DNA from: Enterococcus sp. MMGLQ5-1
Lineage (GTDB): Bacteria > Bacillota > Bacilli > Lactobacillales > Streptococcaceae
Reading direction: 5' to 3'
Assembly: GCF_013155265.1 (NCBI RefSeq)
Contig: NZ_JABJXU010000002.1
Coordinates: 1 to 64,000 of the forward strand
Length of the DNA: 64,000 bases
In this document: piece by piece, positions 15,291 to 24,840 of the stretch
Numbering within the stretch: the stretch's first letter is position 1
Layout: each line of letters starts with the position of its first letter
The notes under the pieces: model-generated
The model's input: the letters and a program-made list of their open reading frames with translations, nothing else
Databases searched by the model: none
Told to the model about the DNA's origin: nothing
Made by a program: the position numbers and the translations under genes

Positions 15291-16415
15291 ATGAAGGAAA
15301 TTATCAAATTAAATGGTATCAATAAAAAATACGGGGATGTAGAGGTAATTAAACGCTTAAATATGACGATTCAATCTGGTGAATTTTTGACCATGCTTGG
15401 ACCTTCTGGCTGCGGTAAAACGACAACCTTACGGATGATTGCTGGCTTTGAGTCCCCAACATCTGGTGAAATATTTTTAGAAGAGGAATCAGTTGCCAAA
15501 ATGCCCCCTTATAAGAGACAAGTGAATACCGTTTTTCAAAGCTATGCTTTATTTCCACACATGACTATTGCTGAAAATATTGGCTTTGGTTTAAAGATGA
15601 GTAAGGTTGCTCGTGCTGAAATTAATGAGCGTGTTGAAGAAATGCTGCAGCTGGTCCAATTAGAGGGCTATGGTAATCGAAAGATAGATCAATTATCTGG
15701 TGGACAAAAGCAGCGTGTGGCAATCGCGCGTGCTTTAATTAATCGACCGAAGGTTTTACTTTTAGATGAACCGTTGAGTGCGTTGGATTTGAAGCTTCGT
15801 AAACAAATGCAGCTTGAATTAAAAAGATTACAGCGTAAGCTGAATATTACCTTTATCTATGTAACGCATGATCAAGAGGAAGCTTTAACAATGAGTGACC
15901 GAATTGCCATTATGAATCAAGGGAATTTAGAACAATTGGATACACCGAAGGCGATTTATGATCATCCAGCTTCAAAGTTTGTAGCTGATTTCATTGGAGA
16001 ATCAAATATTTTCTATGGTGCGGTTGAAAATAGTGGTGGTACTTGTGCCAAGATACAGGTTGAAGCAGGTCAGGTCTTAGTTCAAAGTAGTCAAGGGATT
16101 CAACAAAATGAGATTATTTATCTTTCGGTTCGACCAGAAAAAATAAAGGTTTCTACTGAACAAGTGGCGGGCTTTTCATTATTTGGTAAGATTAGTGAAC
16201 ATTATTTTACAGGTTCAATGAATAAATCACTAATTACCTTGACCAATGGTTTAGAGATCAAGATGAATTATTTATCCGAGCAAAAATTATTACCAGTTGG
16301 TGAAAAGGTATACGTCTATTGGAACCCTGAGGATGCGATGATTATTCCTTCAGTCAATCATGATGTTTTTGAAATAATCGACAATCCAGATTTTAGTTCT
16401 GTGAATCAGAAGTGA
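15291..16415 (+). CDS. potA: Polyamine ABC transporter ATPase PotA
   Basis: 375 residues from ATG 15291 (AAGGGGTGG 9 bases upstream); a longer in-frame start at 15225 has no site. Walker A GPSGCGKTT, Q-loop VFQSYALFPHMT, signature LSGGQKQRVAIARAL, Walker B VLLLDEPLSALD and switch His in THDQEEA are all intact. The C-terminal about 120 residues (YLSVRPEKI) form the TOBE regulatory domain of PotA/MalK-type ATPases. Works with PotB, PotC and PotD to import putrescine, spermidine or agmatine. Confidence 0.95.
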   Translation: MKEIIKLNGINKKYGDVEVIKRLNMTIQSGEFLTMLGPSGCGKTTTLRMIAGFESPTSGEIFLEEESVAKMPPYKRQVNTVFQSYALFPHMTIAENIGFGLKMSKVARAEINERVEEMLQLVQLEGYGNRKIDQLSGGQKQRVAIARALINRPKVLLLDEPLSALDLKLRKQMQLELKRLQRKLNITFIYVTHDQEEALTMSDRIAIMNQGNLEQLDTPKAIYDHPASKFVADFIGESNIFYGAVENSGGTCAKIQVEAGQVLVQSSQGIQQNEIIYLSVRPEKIKVSTEQVAGFSLFGKISEHYFTGSMNKSLITLTNGLEIKMNYLSEQKLLPVGEKVYVYWNPEDAMIIPSVNHDVFEIIDNPDFSSVNQK

Positions 16416-16425
16416 GGGAGGACTA

Positions 16426-17310
16426 ATGGGAAATTCAAATGAAAAGAAGCGCGCCATACCAGGTGTATTTTTATTAAAAATTGTCAGTATTATGCCAGTA
16501 GCCTTCTGGATGATCTTATTTGTTGTCGTACCCTTATTTTATGTTTTTATGATGAGCTTTATGGCACGAGGCCTATATGGTGGTGTTGAACCAGGCTTTT
16601 CATTAGAAAATTATTTAATGGTTTTTCAAGCGGAATATTTGAAAATTTATGGTACCTCATTATTTTCTGCGCTAATGACAACAATTATTTGTCTAATTAT
16701 TGCTTATCCGTTTACCTTGTTTATTGTTCAAAAATCAAAAATAACTCGAACCATTTTTATGGCTTTAATTATAATTCCCTCAGTGGTTAATTCATTAGTT
16801 CGTTTGTTTGGCTGGGTGACCCTATTAAGAAAAACAGGAGTAGTCAATAGTATTTTACTGAAATTAGGATTGATAAAAGAACCACTGGAGTTAATTTATA
16901 ATCATACAGGCGTTATCATTGGTTTGGTTTATCTATTATTAATGTTTATGATTTTGCCTTTATTTAATTCAATGGAAAAAATTGATTATAGTTTAATTGA
17001 AGCGGCCTATGACTTGGGTAGTAGGCGAAAAGATGTTATTTTAAAAATTATTTTCCCATTAACAAAGCCAGGCATTTTTGCTGGTTCAATTATGGTTTTC
17101 ATTCCTTCATTAGGTTATTTCTTTGTTTCAGATATTTTGGGTGGTGGTACCTCGCTAACGATGGGCAACCTCATTAAAAATCAATTTATGGTAGCAAGAA
17201 ATTGGCCTCTGGGTGCTGCGATTTCAATCATGTTGATTATTATTACGTTATTAATTTTATATATTTATGAAAAACGTGGTGGGAATATGGCAGATTTAGG
17301 GGGGCGATAG
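16426..17310 (+). CDS. potB: Polyamine ABC transporter permease PotB
   Basis: 294 residues, about six membrane helices. The first helix FWMILFVVVPLFYVF and the cytoplasmic EAA loop IEAAYDLGSRRKDVILKI are typical PotB features; the EAA loop contacts PotA. It starts 10 bases after potA behind GTGAGGGAGG and ends one base before potC, indicating tight coupling. Confidence 0.94.
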   Translation: MGNSNEKKRAIPGVFLLKIVSIMPVAFWMILFVVVPLFYVFMMSFMARGLYGGVEPGFSLENYLMVFQAEYLKIYGTSLFSALMTTIICLIIAYPFTLFIVQKSKITRTIFMALIIIPSVVNSLVRLFGWVTLLRKTGVVNSILLKLGLIKEPLELIYNHTGVIIGLVYLLLMFMILPLFNSMEKIDYSLIEAAYDLGSRRKDVILKIIFPLTKPGIFAGSIMVFIPSLGYFFVSDILGGGTSLTMGNLIKNQFMVARNWPLGAAISIMLIIITLLILYIYEKRGGNMADLGGR

Positions 17311-17311
17311 C

Positions 17312-18115
17312 ATGGAAGCAGAAGGACAAAAAGGGAAACTATTTAAAAATATTCTTATTGGCTTAGTATGTTTATTTTTGTATTTACCAATTGTTGTAGT
17401 CGTTATTTTTTCATTTAATACTTCTAAAATGAATATCCTATTTGAAGGCTTTACAACTTCTTGGTACAGCACGATGTTAGATAATCGTCCTTTAATGGAA
17501 GCACTATGGCACTCTTTGTATGTTGGTGTTGTGAGCACCTTAATTGCAACAATTATTGGTACACTTGGGGCTTTTGCACTACATAAATATCAATTTCCTG
17601 GTAAAAAACTATTGGACAAAATTCTATACATCCCAATTGTAATTCCAGAAGTTGTTTTAGGAATAGCTCTTCTATCTATCTTTACGGTTGCTAAAATCCA
17701 ATTGAGCCTAAACACACTTATCTTATCGCATATTACGTTTTGTATTCCATTTGTTTTAATTACCGTACGAGCAAGATTATCTGGCTTGGATGATGCACTT
17801 GAAGAAGCAGCATTAGACTTAGGTGCTTCACCTTTTGTAGCCTTTTACCGAATTACCCTGCCGTTAATTTTTCCAGCAATTGTTTCTGGAGCAATGCTAG
17901 CCTTTACATTATCTTTGGATGATGTCATCATTAGCTTCTTTACGACTGGACCAGACAGTACGACCTTACCACTTAAAGTTTTGTCAATGGTTAAGACCGG
18001 TGTCACACCAGAGGTGAACGCGCTATCCACAGTTATGATGCTAATTATGGTTTCGGTCATTTTGTTTAATGCGATTTTTCAAGTTAGACAAATCAAGAAA
18101 ATGAAAAAAAAATAA
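17312..18115 (+). CDS. potC: Polyamine ABC transporter permease PotC
   Basis: 267 residues, about six membrane helices. Typical PotC opening (YLPIVVVVIFSFN) and SWYSTMLDN, with an EAA loop LEEAALDLGASPFVAFYRI. Partner of PotB in the membrane channel. GGGGGGCGATAG before ATG 17312 forms the ribosome site at the end of potB. Confidence 0.95.
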   Translation: MEAEGQKGKLFKNILIGLVCLFLYLPIVVVVIFSFNTSKMNILFEGFTTSWYSTMLDNRPLMEALWHSLYVGVVSTLIATIIGTLGAFALHKYQFPGKKLLDKILYIPIVIPEVVLGIALLSIFTVAKIQLSLNTLILSHITFCIPFVLITVRARLSGLDDALEEAALDLGASPFVAFYRITLPLIFPAIVSGAMLAFTLSLDDVIISFFTTGPDSTTLPLKVLSMVKTGVTPEVNALSTVMMLIMVSVILFNAIFQVRQIKKMKKK

Positions 18116-18157
18116 AATTTTAATTGTTTTACGCTTAATAGTGAAGGTGGTATTTCA

Positions 18158-19792
18158 ATGGAAAATATATTATTAATAAAGAGTTCATCCATTTTCACTG
18201 GAGAAAGCAATTTATTTCAAAGTGGATTGATTATGGTTGTAGATGGCATAATTAATGGCATTTATAGTGATGAAGAAACCATCCCGAAAGTGATTTTGAA
18301 GCAGAGTAAATTGCTAGATATTGGTGCTCGAACAGTATGTGCAGGCTTTATTGATGCGCATCTTCACGTTTTTATGTCGGCTCTTGTCCATGGTGGCAAA
18401 ATTCATTTAATTACTGGTAAATCTGAGATGGATTGTGTCAAACAACTTAGAAAACGTTTTGAGATAGCTCGTCTGCCTAAGGATGATTGGCTGATTAGTA
18501 AGGGCTGGTATAGTCCGGATTGGAAGAGCAATCAATTGCCAACTAAGGCCAGCTTGGATACCTATTTCCCCAATCGGCCTGTGATGATGATTTCAGCAGA
18601 TTTACATACCATTTGGTTAAATAGTTGTGGCCTTGAACGGCTTAACTTAGATGATTCAACTTTACTGAGTGATTCGGTCGTTAAATCCGAAATCACAAAA
18701 TGTGAGACAGGTGTTATTTTAGAAGGCTTGGCAATGTCCTGTATGAGTCAAATTTTTCAAGAAGCAGTGCCGGATAAGGCTAAATATTATGAGCATTTTT
18801 TTCGACAGCAGCTTTCGATGGGGATTACCTCAGTTTGTGATTTAGCCTTATTGGCAGATGAAACAGCTCAGCAGATTGATGATCAAATTTATCCTGAAGT
18901 TTATAGCGAGCTGGAAAAAAGTGGGCGTTTATCGGTTAGAGCACATTTGTTTCCAATGATGCTAGATAATTTTACTCGGATAAAAGAATGGCGTTTCCAA
19001 TATCAAAGTGACTTTTTAAGAATTGCAGGCGGGAAACACTTTTTTGATGGGGTGATTAGCACGCATACTGCTTATATGAAATCATCTTATGAGCATAGCA
19101 ATTCGGTTGGTAAAACAACGATTTCACCGACTGATTTGCAAAAGAAAATAGATTTAGCTAGTAAAAACCAACTGCCTTTGAGGATACATACCATTGGTGA
19201 TGCTGCCATCTCCACAGCAATTGATTATTTTAGTCTTGCTGCCAAAAGGTATGGTCAGTTAAAAACGGGTTATCATTGCTTAGAGCATCTTGAAATAATT
19301 GATCCGATGGATATACCAAGGCTTAAAGCAGCCGGCTTAATTGCCTCAGTCCAGCCCAGTCATTGTCTAATGGATTATGAGACGGTTGATCAAGACATTG
19401 GCTTTGAAAGAAGTCAGAAAATGTGGCCCTTTAATGATTTTTTAAAGGAGGAGGTACCAATCGCTTTCGGGACAGACTCACCAGTTGTTGTTGATGTGAC
19501 GCCTTTGGATAATCTTTACTTTGCAATGAGCCGTCAAACTAAAGTTAGTCAACCAGAGGGAGGTTGGATTCCTGATCAAAAAATCAGTTTGACTTCGGCT
19601 TTAGCTGCTCAAACTAAAGCTGCGAGTCAGGCTTGCAGTTTTTCAGAAAAAATTGGCACAATTACTAAGGGGAAGTTCGCAGATTTAGTAGTACTCTCGA
19701 CAAATCTTGAAAACATAAATGCAGAAGAATTATTAAAAATTGAGGTTGACTACACCATTGTAAATGGTGAAATTAAATACAAAAAATCATGA
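18158..19792 (+). CDS. YtcJ-like amidohydrolase (Amidohydro_3)
   Basis: 544 residues, ATG 18158 behind GTGAAGGTGG. A metal-dependent amidohydrolase: FIDAHLHVF supplies the first metal histidines, HTIGDAAIS and CLEHLEI the next, and FGTDSPVV the catalytic Asp; a C-terminal GKFADLVVLS strand closes the composite domain. The length fits YtcJ-type enzymes, which cleave amide bonds of unknown natural substrates. Being the first catabolic gene after the transporter, it may release a polyamine or agmatine from an acylated form; this is inference. Confidence 0.8.
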   Translation: MENILLIKSSSIFTGESNLFQSGLIMVVDGIINGIYSDEETIPKVILKQSKLLDIGARTVCAGFIDAHLHVFMSALVHGGKIHLITGKSEMDCVKQLRKRFEIARLPKDDWLISKGWYSPDWKSNQLPTKASLDTYFPNRPVMMISADLHTIWLNSCGLERLNLDDSTLLSDSVVKSEITKCETGVILEGLAMSCMSQIFQEAVPDKAKYYEHFFRQQLSMGITSVCDLALLADETAQQIDDQIYPEVYSELEKSGRLSVRAHLFPMMLDNFTRIKEWRFQYQSDFLRIAGGKHFFDGVISTHTAYMKSSYEHSNSVGKTTISPTDLQKKIDLASKNQLPLRIHTIGDAAISTAIDYFSLAAKRYGQLKTGYHCLEHLEIIDPMDIPRLKAAGLIASVQPSHCLMDYETVDQDIGFERSQKMWPFNDFLKEEVPIAFGTDSPVVVDVTPLDNLYFAMSRQTKVSQPEGGWIPDQKISLTSALAAQTKAASQACSFSEKIGTITKGKFADLVVLSTNLENINAEELLKIEVDYTIVNGEIKYKKS

Positions 19793-19812
19793 AAAAAGAA
19801 GGGTGATTCATA

Positions 19813-21165
19813 ATGAGTAAAGCAGAAGTTATTGCAGATTTAGATAAGGTTTTAGGGTATATTCATAGCGATACTTTGACAGATACTGAAAAGGAAACCA
19901 TTACAAGAGAAACGATAGACTATTTTAATCACTATGTCAGTCCCGGCTGGCTCAAATATCGAAAATCTGTCTCCACGGATGCAGCCGTTGTTGAATGGAC
20001 TGATAAAGGCTCCTATTGTTATGGTTTAAAAGGAGAGGAATTTATTGATTGCTTAGGTGGCTTTGGTATTTATACCTGTGGTCATCGCAATGATGCCATT
20101 TTGGATACGGTTAAGGCACAATTAGACCATCAAGCATTACACTCGCAGGAATTACTAGATCCTTTGCGTGGTTATCTTGCAAAAGCAGTTGCTGATATTA
20201 CTCCAGGTGATTTGGAATATTGCTTCTTTACTAATGGCGGTGCAGAGGCAGTAGAAATGGCTTTAAAGCTTGCTAGAATTGCTACTGGAGGCAGCTGGTA
20301 TATTTCAACCGTCGGTGCGTTTCATGGTAAATCAATGGGTGCGGTCTCAATGGGAGGTAAAGGAACCTATCGAATCCCTTATACACCAATGGTTCAGCAG
20401 GTTCAGCACGTTGAATACGGCAATGCAGAGGATATGCGAAAAGCCGTCAGAAATTTAACTGCAGTTGGCGAAAAAATTGCTGCTGTCATTTTAGAGCCTA
20501 TTCAAGGAGAAGCGGGCGTGATTATACCGCCAAAGGGCTACTTAAAGGCCGTTCGTGAGATTTGCGATGAATATGGGATTGCTTTAATTTTTGATGAAAT
20601 TCAATGTGGAATGGGTAGAACGGGTACTATGTGGCGCTGTGAGGCTGAGGAGGTTGTGCCAGATATTATGACTTATGGTAAGGCCTTCGGTGGTGGGATT
20701 ATGCCGATTACTGGGATCATTTGTCGACCTAAAATGTGGGTTCAAAATTTAATTGATAATCCTTGGTTACTTGGTTCGCCAACCTTTGGTGGTAATCCGT
20801 TAGCCTGTTCAGCTGCTTTAGCAACTATCTCTTATATGTTAAAAGAGGATATACCTAGACAGTGCCAAGAAAAAGGTGGTTATCTGATTAGTAAGCTTCA
20901 AGTATTAGGCGAAAAATACCCAGCCGTGATTGAAGCTGTCCGTGGTGTTGGGCTGATGATTGCAGTTGAATTTATATCTGACGAAATTGGCTATCATGTG
21001 GCTAAATCCTTATTTTCACAAGGTGTTATGACTGCTGGCACACTCGTTAATTCAAAATGTATTCGTTTTGAGCCTGCTGGAACCATCAGTTTTGAACAAA
21101 TTGATCAGGTGATTGAGCGAATGACAATTGCGCTTGAGGATGCTAAAGAGAGCTTCATTAAATAA
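19813..21165 (+). CDS. Putrescine aminotransferase-like class III aminotransferase
   Basis: 450 residues, PLP-dependent fold type I. Visible are the PLP-phosphate region FTNGGAEAVEMALKLAR, LIFDEIQCGMGRTG with the PLP Asp, and MTYGKAFGGG with the Schiff-base Lys. The N-terminal extension and FIDCLGGFGIYTCGHRN segment match putrescine aminotransferase (PatA/YgjG), which moves an amino group from putrescine to 2-oxoglutarate giving 4-aminobutanal and glutamate. The neighbouring aldehyde dehydrogenase and agmatine genes support that substrate; ornithine-type relatives are the main alternative. Confidence 0.87.
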   Translation: MSKAEVIADLDKVLGYIHSDTLTDTEKETITRETIDYFNHYVSPGWLKYRKSVSTDAAVVEWTDKGSYCYGLKGEEFIDCLGGFGIYTCGHRNDAILDTVKAQLDHQALHSQELLDPLRGYLAKAVADITPGDLEYCFFTNGGAEAVEMALKLARIATGGSWYISTVGAFHGKSMGAVSMGGKGTYRIPYTPMVQQVQHVEYGNAEDMRKAVRNLTAVGEKIAAVILEPIQGEAGVIIPPKGYLKAVREICDEYGIALIFDEIQCGMGRTGTMWRCEAEEVVPDIMTYGKAFGGGIMPITGIICRPKMWVQNLIDNPWLLGSPTFGGNPLACSAALATISYMLKEDIPRQCQEKGGYLISKLQVLGEKYPAVIEAVRGVGLMIAVEFISDEIGYHVAKSLFSQGVMTAGTLVNSKCIRFEPAGTISFEQIDQVIERMTIALEDAKESFIK

Positions 21166-21174
21166 GGAGTTTTT

Positions 21175-22275
21175 ATGACTGAAAATAAGGTTAAGCTAAC
21201 CACACCAAAGGCTGATGGTTATTATATGCCAGCAGAGTTTAGTCCACATCGCCGAACCTATATGATTTGGCCTGAGCGAACGGACAATTGGCGCTTAGGT
21301 GCCAAGCCTGCACAAAAGTGCTTTGTTGAGGTAGCAGAGGCGATTGCCAACTTTGAGGAAGTAGTCATGCTAGTGAGCGCTAAGCAATATATGAACGCTA
21401 GAGCGCAGCTCGATGCGCGTGTTATTGTAGTAGAAATGTCTAGTAATGATGCTTGGGCTAGGGATTCTGGTGCTACTTTTTTAAAGGATTCAAAGTCTGA
21501 GCTTAGAGCAGTTGATTGGCAATTTAATGCGTGGGGTGGCTTGGTTGATGGCCTATACTTTCCTTGGGATCAAGATAATCAAATTGCAGGTAAGATGGCT
21601 CAATTGGAACGCTGTCACAGCTACGCTTTAGAGCATTTCGTACTTGAAGGCGGATCAATTCATGTGGATGGCGAGGGAACAGCAATTGTGACAGAGACTT
21701 GCCTATTAAGTGCTGGTCGAAATCCAGAATTGAGTAAAGCTGAAATTGAAGAATATTTAAGGCTTTATCTAAATGTTGAGCAGGTAATTTGGTTACCACA
21801 TGGTATTTATCAGGATGAGACCAATGCGCATGTTGATAATATCTGTGCATTTATTCGTCCAGGGGAGCTCGTATTAGGATTTCCTGAGGATAGTGAAACC
21901 ATGCAGTATCAATATTCAATGGCTGATTATCAATTATTAACACAATTGTCTGATGCAAAAGGTAGAAAATTAGTTGTCCATAAGGTGCCAATTCCAACTG
22001 ATTTATATGTTGAAAAAGCAGATATTGACGGAATTGATATAATTAAAGGAACGATACCAAGGCGGATAGGTGATTATTTGGGTGGCTCCTATATCAATTT
22101 TTACTTTTGTAATGATGCCCTTATCTTACCAGCCTTTGGCATTGAATTAGATAAAATCGTATTAAAGCAGTTTGAAGCTTTATTACCTGAATATCAAATT
22201 ATTCAGGTGCCGAGCAGAGAAATTCTCTTGGGTGGTGGTAATATCCATTGCATTACGCAGCAAGTTCCAATGTGA
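21175..22275 (+). CDS. aguA: Agmatine deiminase
   Basis: 366 residues, TAAGGAG before ATG 21175. A guanidino-modifying enzyme: EFSPHRRTYMIWPER opening, NDAWARDSGATF, FVLEGGSIHVDGEGT, GIYQDETNAHVDN (catalytic His) and the C-terminal LGGGNIHCITQQVP with the nucleophilic Cys. Converts agmatine to N-carbamoylputrescine plus ammonia. It is followed by the amidase aguB rather than putrescine carbamoyltransferase, so this route gives nitrogen and carbon but no carbamoyl-phosphate ATP. Confidence 0.96.
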   Translation: MTENKVKLTTPKADGYYMPAEFSPHRRTYMIWPERTDNWRLGAKPAQKCFVEVAEAIANFEEVVMLVSAKQYMNARAQLDARVIVVEMSSNDAWARDSGATFLKDSKSELRAVDWQFNAWGGLVDGLYFPWDQDNQIAGKMAQLERCHSYALEHFVLEGGSIHVDGEGTAIVTETCLLSAGRNPELSKAEIEEYLRLYLNVEQVIWLPHGIYQDETNAHVDNICAFIRPGELVLGFPEDSETMQYQYSMADYQLLTQLSDAKGRKLVVHKVPIPTDLYVEKADIDGIDIIKGTIPRRIGDYLGGSYINFYFCNDALILPAFGIELDKIVLKQFEALLPEYQIIQVPSREILLGGGNIHCITQQVPM

Positions 22276-22312
22276 GTGGTCGATTTTTAAAATGACAGAA
22301 GGGAGGCTTACC

Positions 22313-23164
22313 TTGAGAAAGGTTACAGTAAGCGCGGTACAAATGAGCTGTTCTTGGAATATTTCTGAGAATATTCAGAAAGCTGATAAATTAATTCGTA
22401 AAGCCAAGGCGGAGGGTGCACAAATTATTTTACTGCAAGAATTATTTGAAACACCCTATTTTTGCCAACGTGAAGACTATCAATATTTTGATTTGGCTAA
22501 GCCGAGTTCAGAAAATCAAGCGATTCGCCATTTCTCTGAACTAGCCAAGTCTTTAGAGGTAGTATTGCCGATTAGCTTTTTTGAAAGAGACAATAATACT
22601 TGCTTTAATTCGCTGGTTGTCATAGATGCCGACGGTCAAGTTTTGGACACTTATCGTAAAACACATATTCCAGATGGACATTCCTATGAGGAAAAGTTTT
22701 ATTTTGCACCGGGCGATACTGGCTTTAAGGTTTGGGAAACACGCTATGCGAACATTGGGGTCGGCATTTGTTGGGATCAATGGTTTCCTGAAAGTGCACG
22801 CTGTATGGCATTAATGGGTGCTGAATTAATTTTTTATCCAACAGCGATTGGCTCCGAGCCCTTACTAGGAAGAGATAGTCAGGGGCATTGGCAGCGTTGC
22901 ATTCAAGGACATTCAGCTAGCAATTTGGTTCCGATTATTGTTTCTAATCGGATTGGCACGGAAACGGATGAAACAAGTATGACATTTTATGGCTCTTCTT
23001 TTATTACGAATCAATTTGGCGAAATTATCAAGCAGGCAGATCGTTTTTCAGAGATGACTCTTGTTACTGAAATAGATTTAGAAACTGCAGCAGCAGATCG
23101 GCGAAATTGGGGTGTTTTTCGCGATCGTCGACCTGAGCATTATCATAAAATTTTAGAAATGTAA
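22313..23164 (+). CDS. aguB: N-carbamoylputrescine amidase
   Basis: 283 residues. I chose TTG 22313 because GGGAGG lies 7 bases before it and the protein then opens RKVTVSAVQMSC as in the family; ATG 22292 is in frame but has no ribosome site. Nitrilase-fold triad: Glu in LLQELFETPYF, Lys in YRKTHIPDG, Cys in GICWDQWFPE. RDSQGHWQR and the C-terminal RRNWGVFRDRRPEHY are characteristic of AguB. Hydrolyses N-carbamoylputrescine to putrescine, CO2 and ammonia. Confidence 0.94.
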   Translation: MRKVTVSAVQMSCSWNISENIQKADKLIRKAKAEGAQIILLQELFETPYFCQREDYQYFDLAKPSSENQAIRHFSELAKSLEVVLPISFFERDNNTCFNSLVVIDADGQVLDTYRKTHIPDGHSYEEKFYFAPGDTGFKVWETRYANIGVGICWDQWFPESARCMALMGAELIFYPTAIGSEPLLGRDSQGHWQRCIQGHSASNLVPIIVSNRIGTETDETSMTFYGSSFITNQFGEIIKQADRFSEMTLVTEIDLETAAADRRNWGVFRDRRPEHYHKILEM

Positions 23165-23194
23165 TGATCTTTGTATGTAAGAAAAGGAGAGTGA

Positions 23195-24679
23195 ATGATG
23201 GCAATTAAACGTAATTATATTGATGGTGAGTGGCTAGAATCAGCCAGTGGTGAAACCATTCCTGTGATAAATCCAGCGAATGGTGAGGTAATTACAGAGG
23301 TAACAAGTAGTACGCGCTCTGACGCTATTTCGGCCATTAATGCGGCTAAAACTGCCTTTTATCAAACGCGAGAGTGGCGGGATATGAGTAGTCAGGATCG
23401 CTCAGAAATACTGTTGAAAATCGCTGCAAAAATTGATGAGAAAAGGGCCGAGCTAGCATATTTAGATACGATTGATAATGGTAAGCCACTACGAGAAGCA
23501 GAGGGGGATATTGATGACGCTTATCATTGTTTTCAATACTATGCTGGCTTAATCAAAGCACCTCACGGTGGCGTATATGATGTGAATGATGGTTTTGGTA
23601 AGATGCACAGCTATACGATTCATGAGCCGGTTGGTGTTTGTGGTCAAATCACACCATGGAATTATCCGCTACTCATGGCGACTTGGAAGCTAGCACCAGC
23701 ACTTGCGGCAGGGAATAGCATTGTCTTTAAACCGAGTACTGAAACTCCATTATCAACGATTGCATTATTTGAAATATTTGACGAAGTCGGCTTGCCGAGG
23801 GGCACGGTTAACTTAGTGCTTGGTTCAGGCAGTCGTGTTGGTCAAGAACTTGCCGAAAGTGCTGATGTAGATATGGTTACGTTTACTGGAAGCACAGAGG
23901 TGGGACAGGGTATTATGCGTGCTGCAGCAAGTAATGTTAAAAAAATTGGACTAGAGCTAGGCGGTAAGTCGCCAAATGTCATTTTTGCCGATGCTGATTT
24001 GGAAGGTGCAGTCGAATGGGCAATGATTGGTATTTTTTTCAATCAAGGTGAGGTTTGTTCAGCAGGCTCAAGAATCATTATTGAAAAATCACTCAAGGAT
24101 AAATTTGTCAAGCGTTTAGCTGAACGTGCGAATGCGATTAAGATTGGTAACGGCTTAGATAATCCAGATATGGGACCATTAGTTTCTAAAAAACATTTGA
24201 AAACTGTTTTGTCATATATTAAAAAGGGAAAAGCAGAGGGTGCAAAATTAGTTTGTGGTGGTAAGCAGCTCACGACTGGTGACTACCAGAAAGGCTTCTT
24301 TATTGAGCCAACAATTTTTGATGATTGTACCTCCGAGATGACAATTGTTAAGGAAGAAATATTTGGACCAGTTGTAACCATTCAAACCTTTGAGACCGAA
24401 TCAGAGGCCATAAGCCTAGCCAATGATACAATTTATGGCTTAGCTGGTGCCGTATTTACAAATGATGGCGCTCGTGCCTTACGCGTAATTAAAGAAATTC
24501 GAGCAGGGATTACTTGGATTAATGCTTATAATCCAACATTTAATGAAGCACCCTGGGGTGGCTATAAGATGAGTGGCATTGGTCGAGAATTAGGAGTTCA
24601 TGGTTTAGCAGAATATCAGGAGGTTAAGCAGATTAATATTAATCTTAAACCAGGTCCAGTTGGCTGGTATGAAAAATAA
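23195..24679 (+). CDS. Aldehyde dehydrogenase, probably 4-aminobutyraldehyde (betaine-aldehyde type)
   Basis: 494 residues (ATG 23195; ATG 23198 also fits the AAGGAGA site). NAD(P)-dependent family: Rossmann motif FTGSTEVGQ, catalytic Glu in LELGGKSPN, catalytic Cys in GEVCSAGSR, and the C-terminal APWGGYKMSGIGRELG. The sequence style is that of betaine-aldehyde / aminobutyraldehyde dehydrogenases. As last gene of the cluster it should oxidise 4-aminobutanal from the aminotransferase to 4-aminobutyrate. No GABA aminotransferase or succinate-semialdehyde dehydrogenase is nearby, so GABA may be the end product. Confidence 0.88.
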   Translation: MMAIKRNYIDGEWLESASGETIPVINPANGEVITEVTSSTRSDAISAINAAKTAFYQTREWRDMSSQDRSEILLKIAAKIDEKRAELAYLDTIDNGKPLREAEGDIDDAYHCFQYYAGLIKAPHGGVYDVNDGFGKMHSYTIHEPVGVCGQITPWNYPLLMATWKLAPALAAGNSIVFKPSTETPLSTIALFEIFDEVGLPRGTVNLVLGSGSRVGQELAESADVDMVTFTGSTEVGQGIMRAAASNVKKIGLELGGKSPNVIFADADLEGAVEWAMIGIFFNQGEVCSAGSRIIIEKSLKDKFVKRLAERANAIKIGNGLDNPDMGPLVSKKHLKTVLSYIKKGKAEGAKLVCGGKQLTTGDYQKGFFIEPTIFDDCTSEMTIVKEEIFGPVVTIQTFETESEAISLANDTIYGLAGAVFTNDGARALRVIKEIRAGITWINAYNPTFNEAPWGGYKMSGIGRELGVHGLAEYQEVKQININLKPGPVGWYEK

Positions 24680-24722
24680 GCTATAAATAGAAGCCGTATC
24701 CACGCTCTAAAAAAACTAATAT

Positions 24723-24807
24723 AAAAGTAGCATTTATTTATTGTGAGAGCCCAAAGCTAGCTTTCTTGTTTGGCATAGCACGGCACAATATTAATTGCTA
24801 CTTTTTT
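24723..24807 (+). terminator. Long-loop terminator of the polyamine operon
   Basis: AAAAGTAGCA (24723-24732) pairs perfectly with TGCTACTTTT (24796-24805), ending in a T run to 24807. The 63-base loop contains a second stem (GCC..AAA with TTTGGC around AAGCTAGCTT). This is the only termination signal seen after the ten-gene locus. Confidence 0.6.
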
Positions 24808-24840
24808 GAATTATAAATTGTATTATTGATTTATCTGATT

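Noticed and set aside
22172-22312. N-terminal extension of the N-carbamoylputrescine amidase into aguA
   Set aside because: It would overlap aguA by 100 bases and add non-family residues; TTG 22313 has a strong GGGAGG site and the conserved N-terminus.
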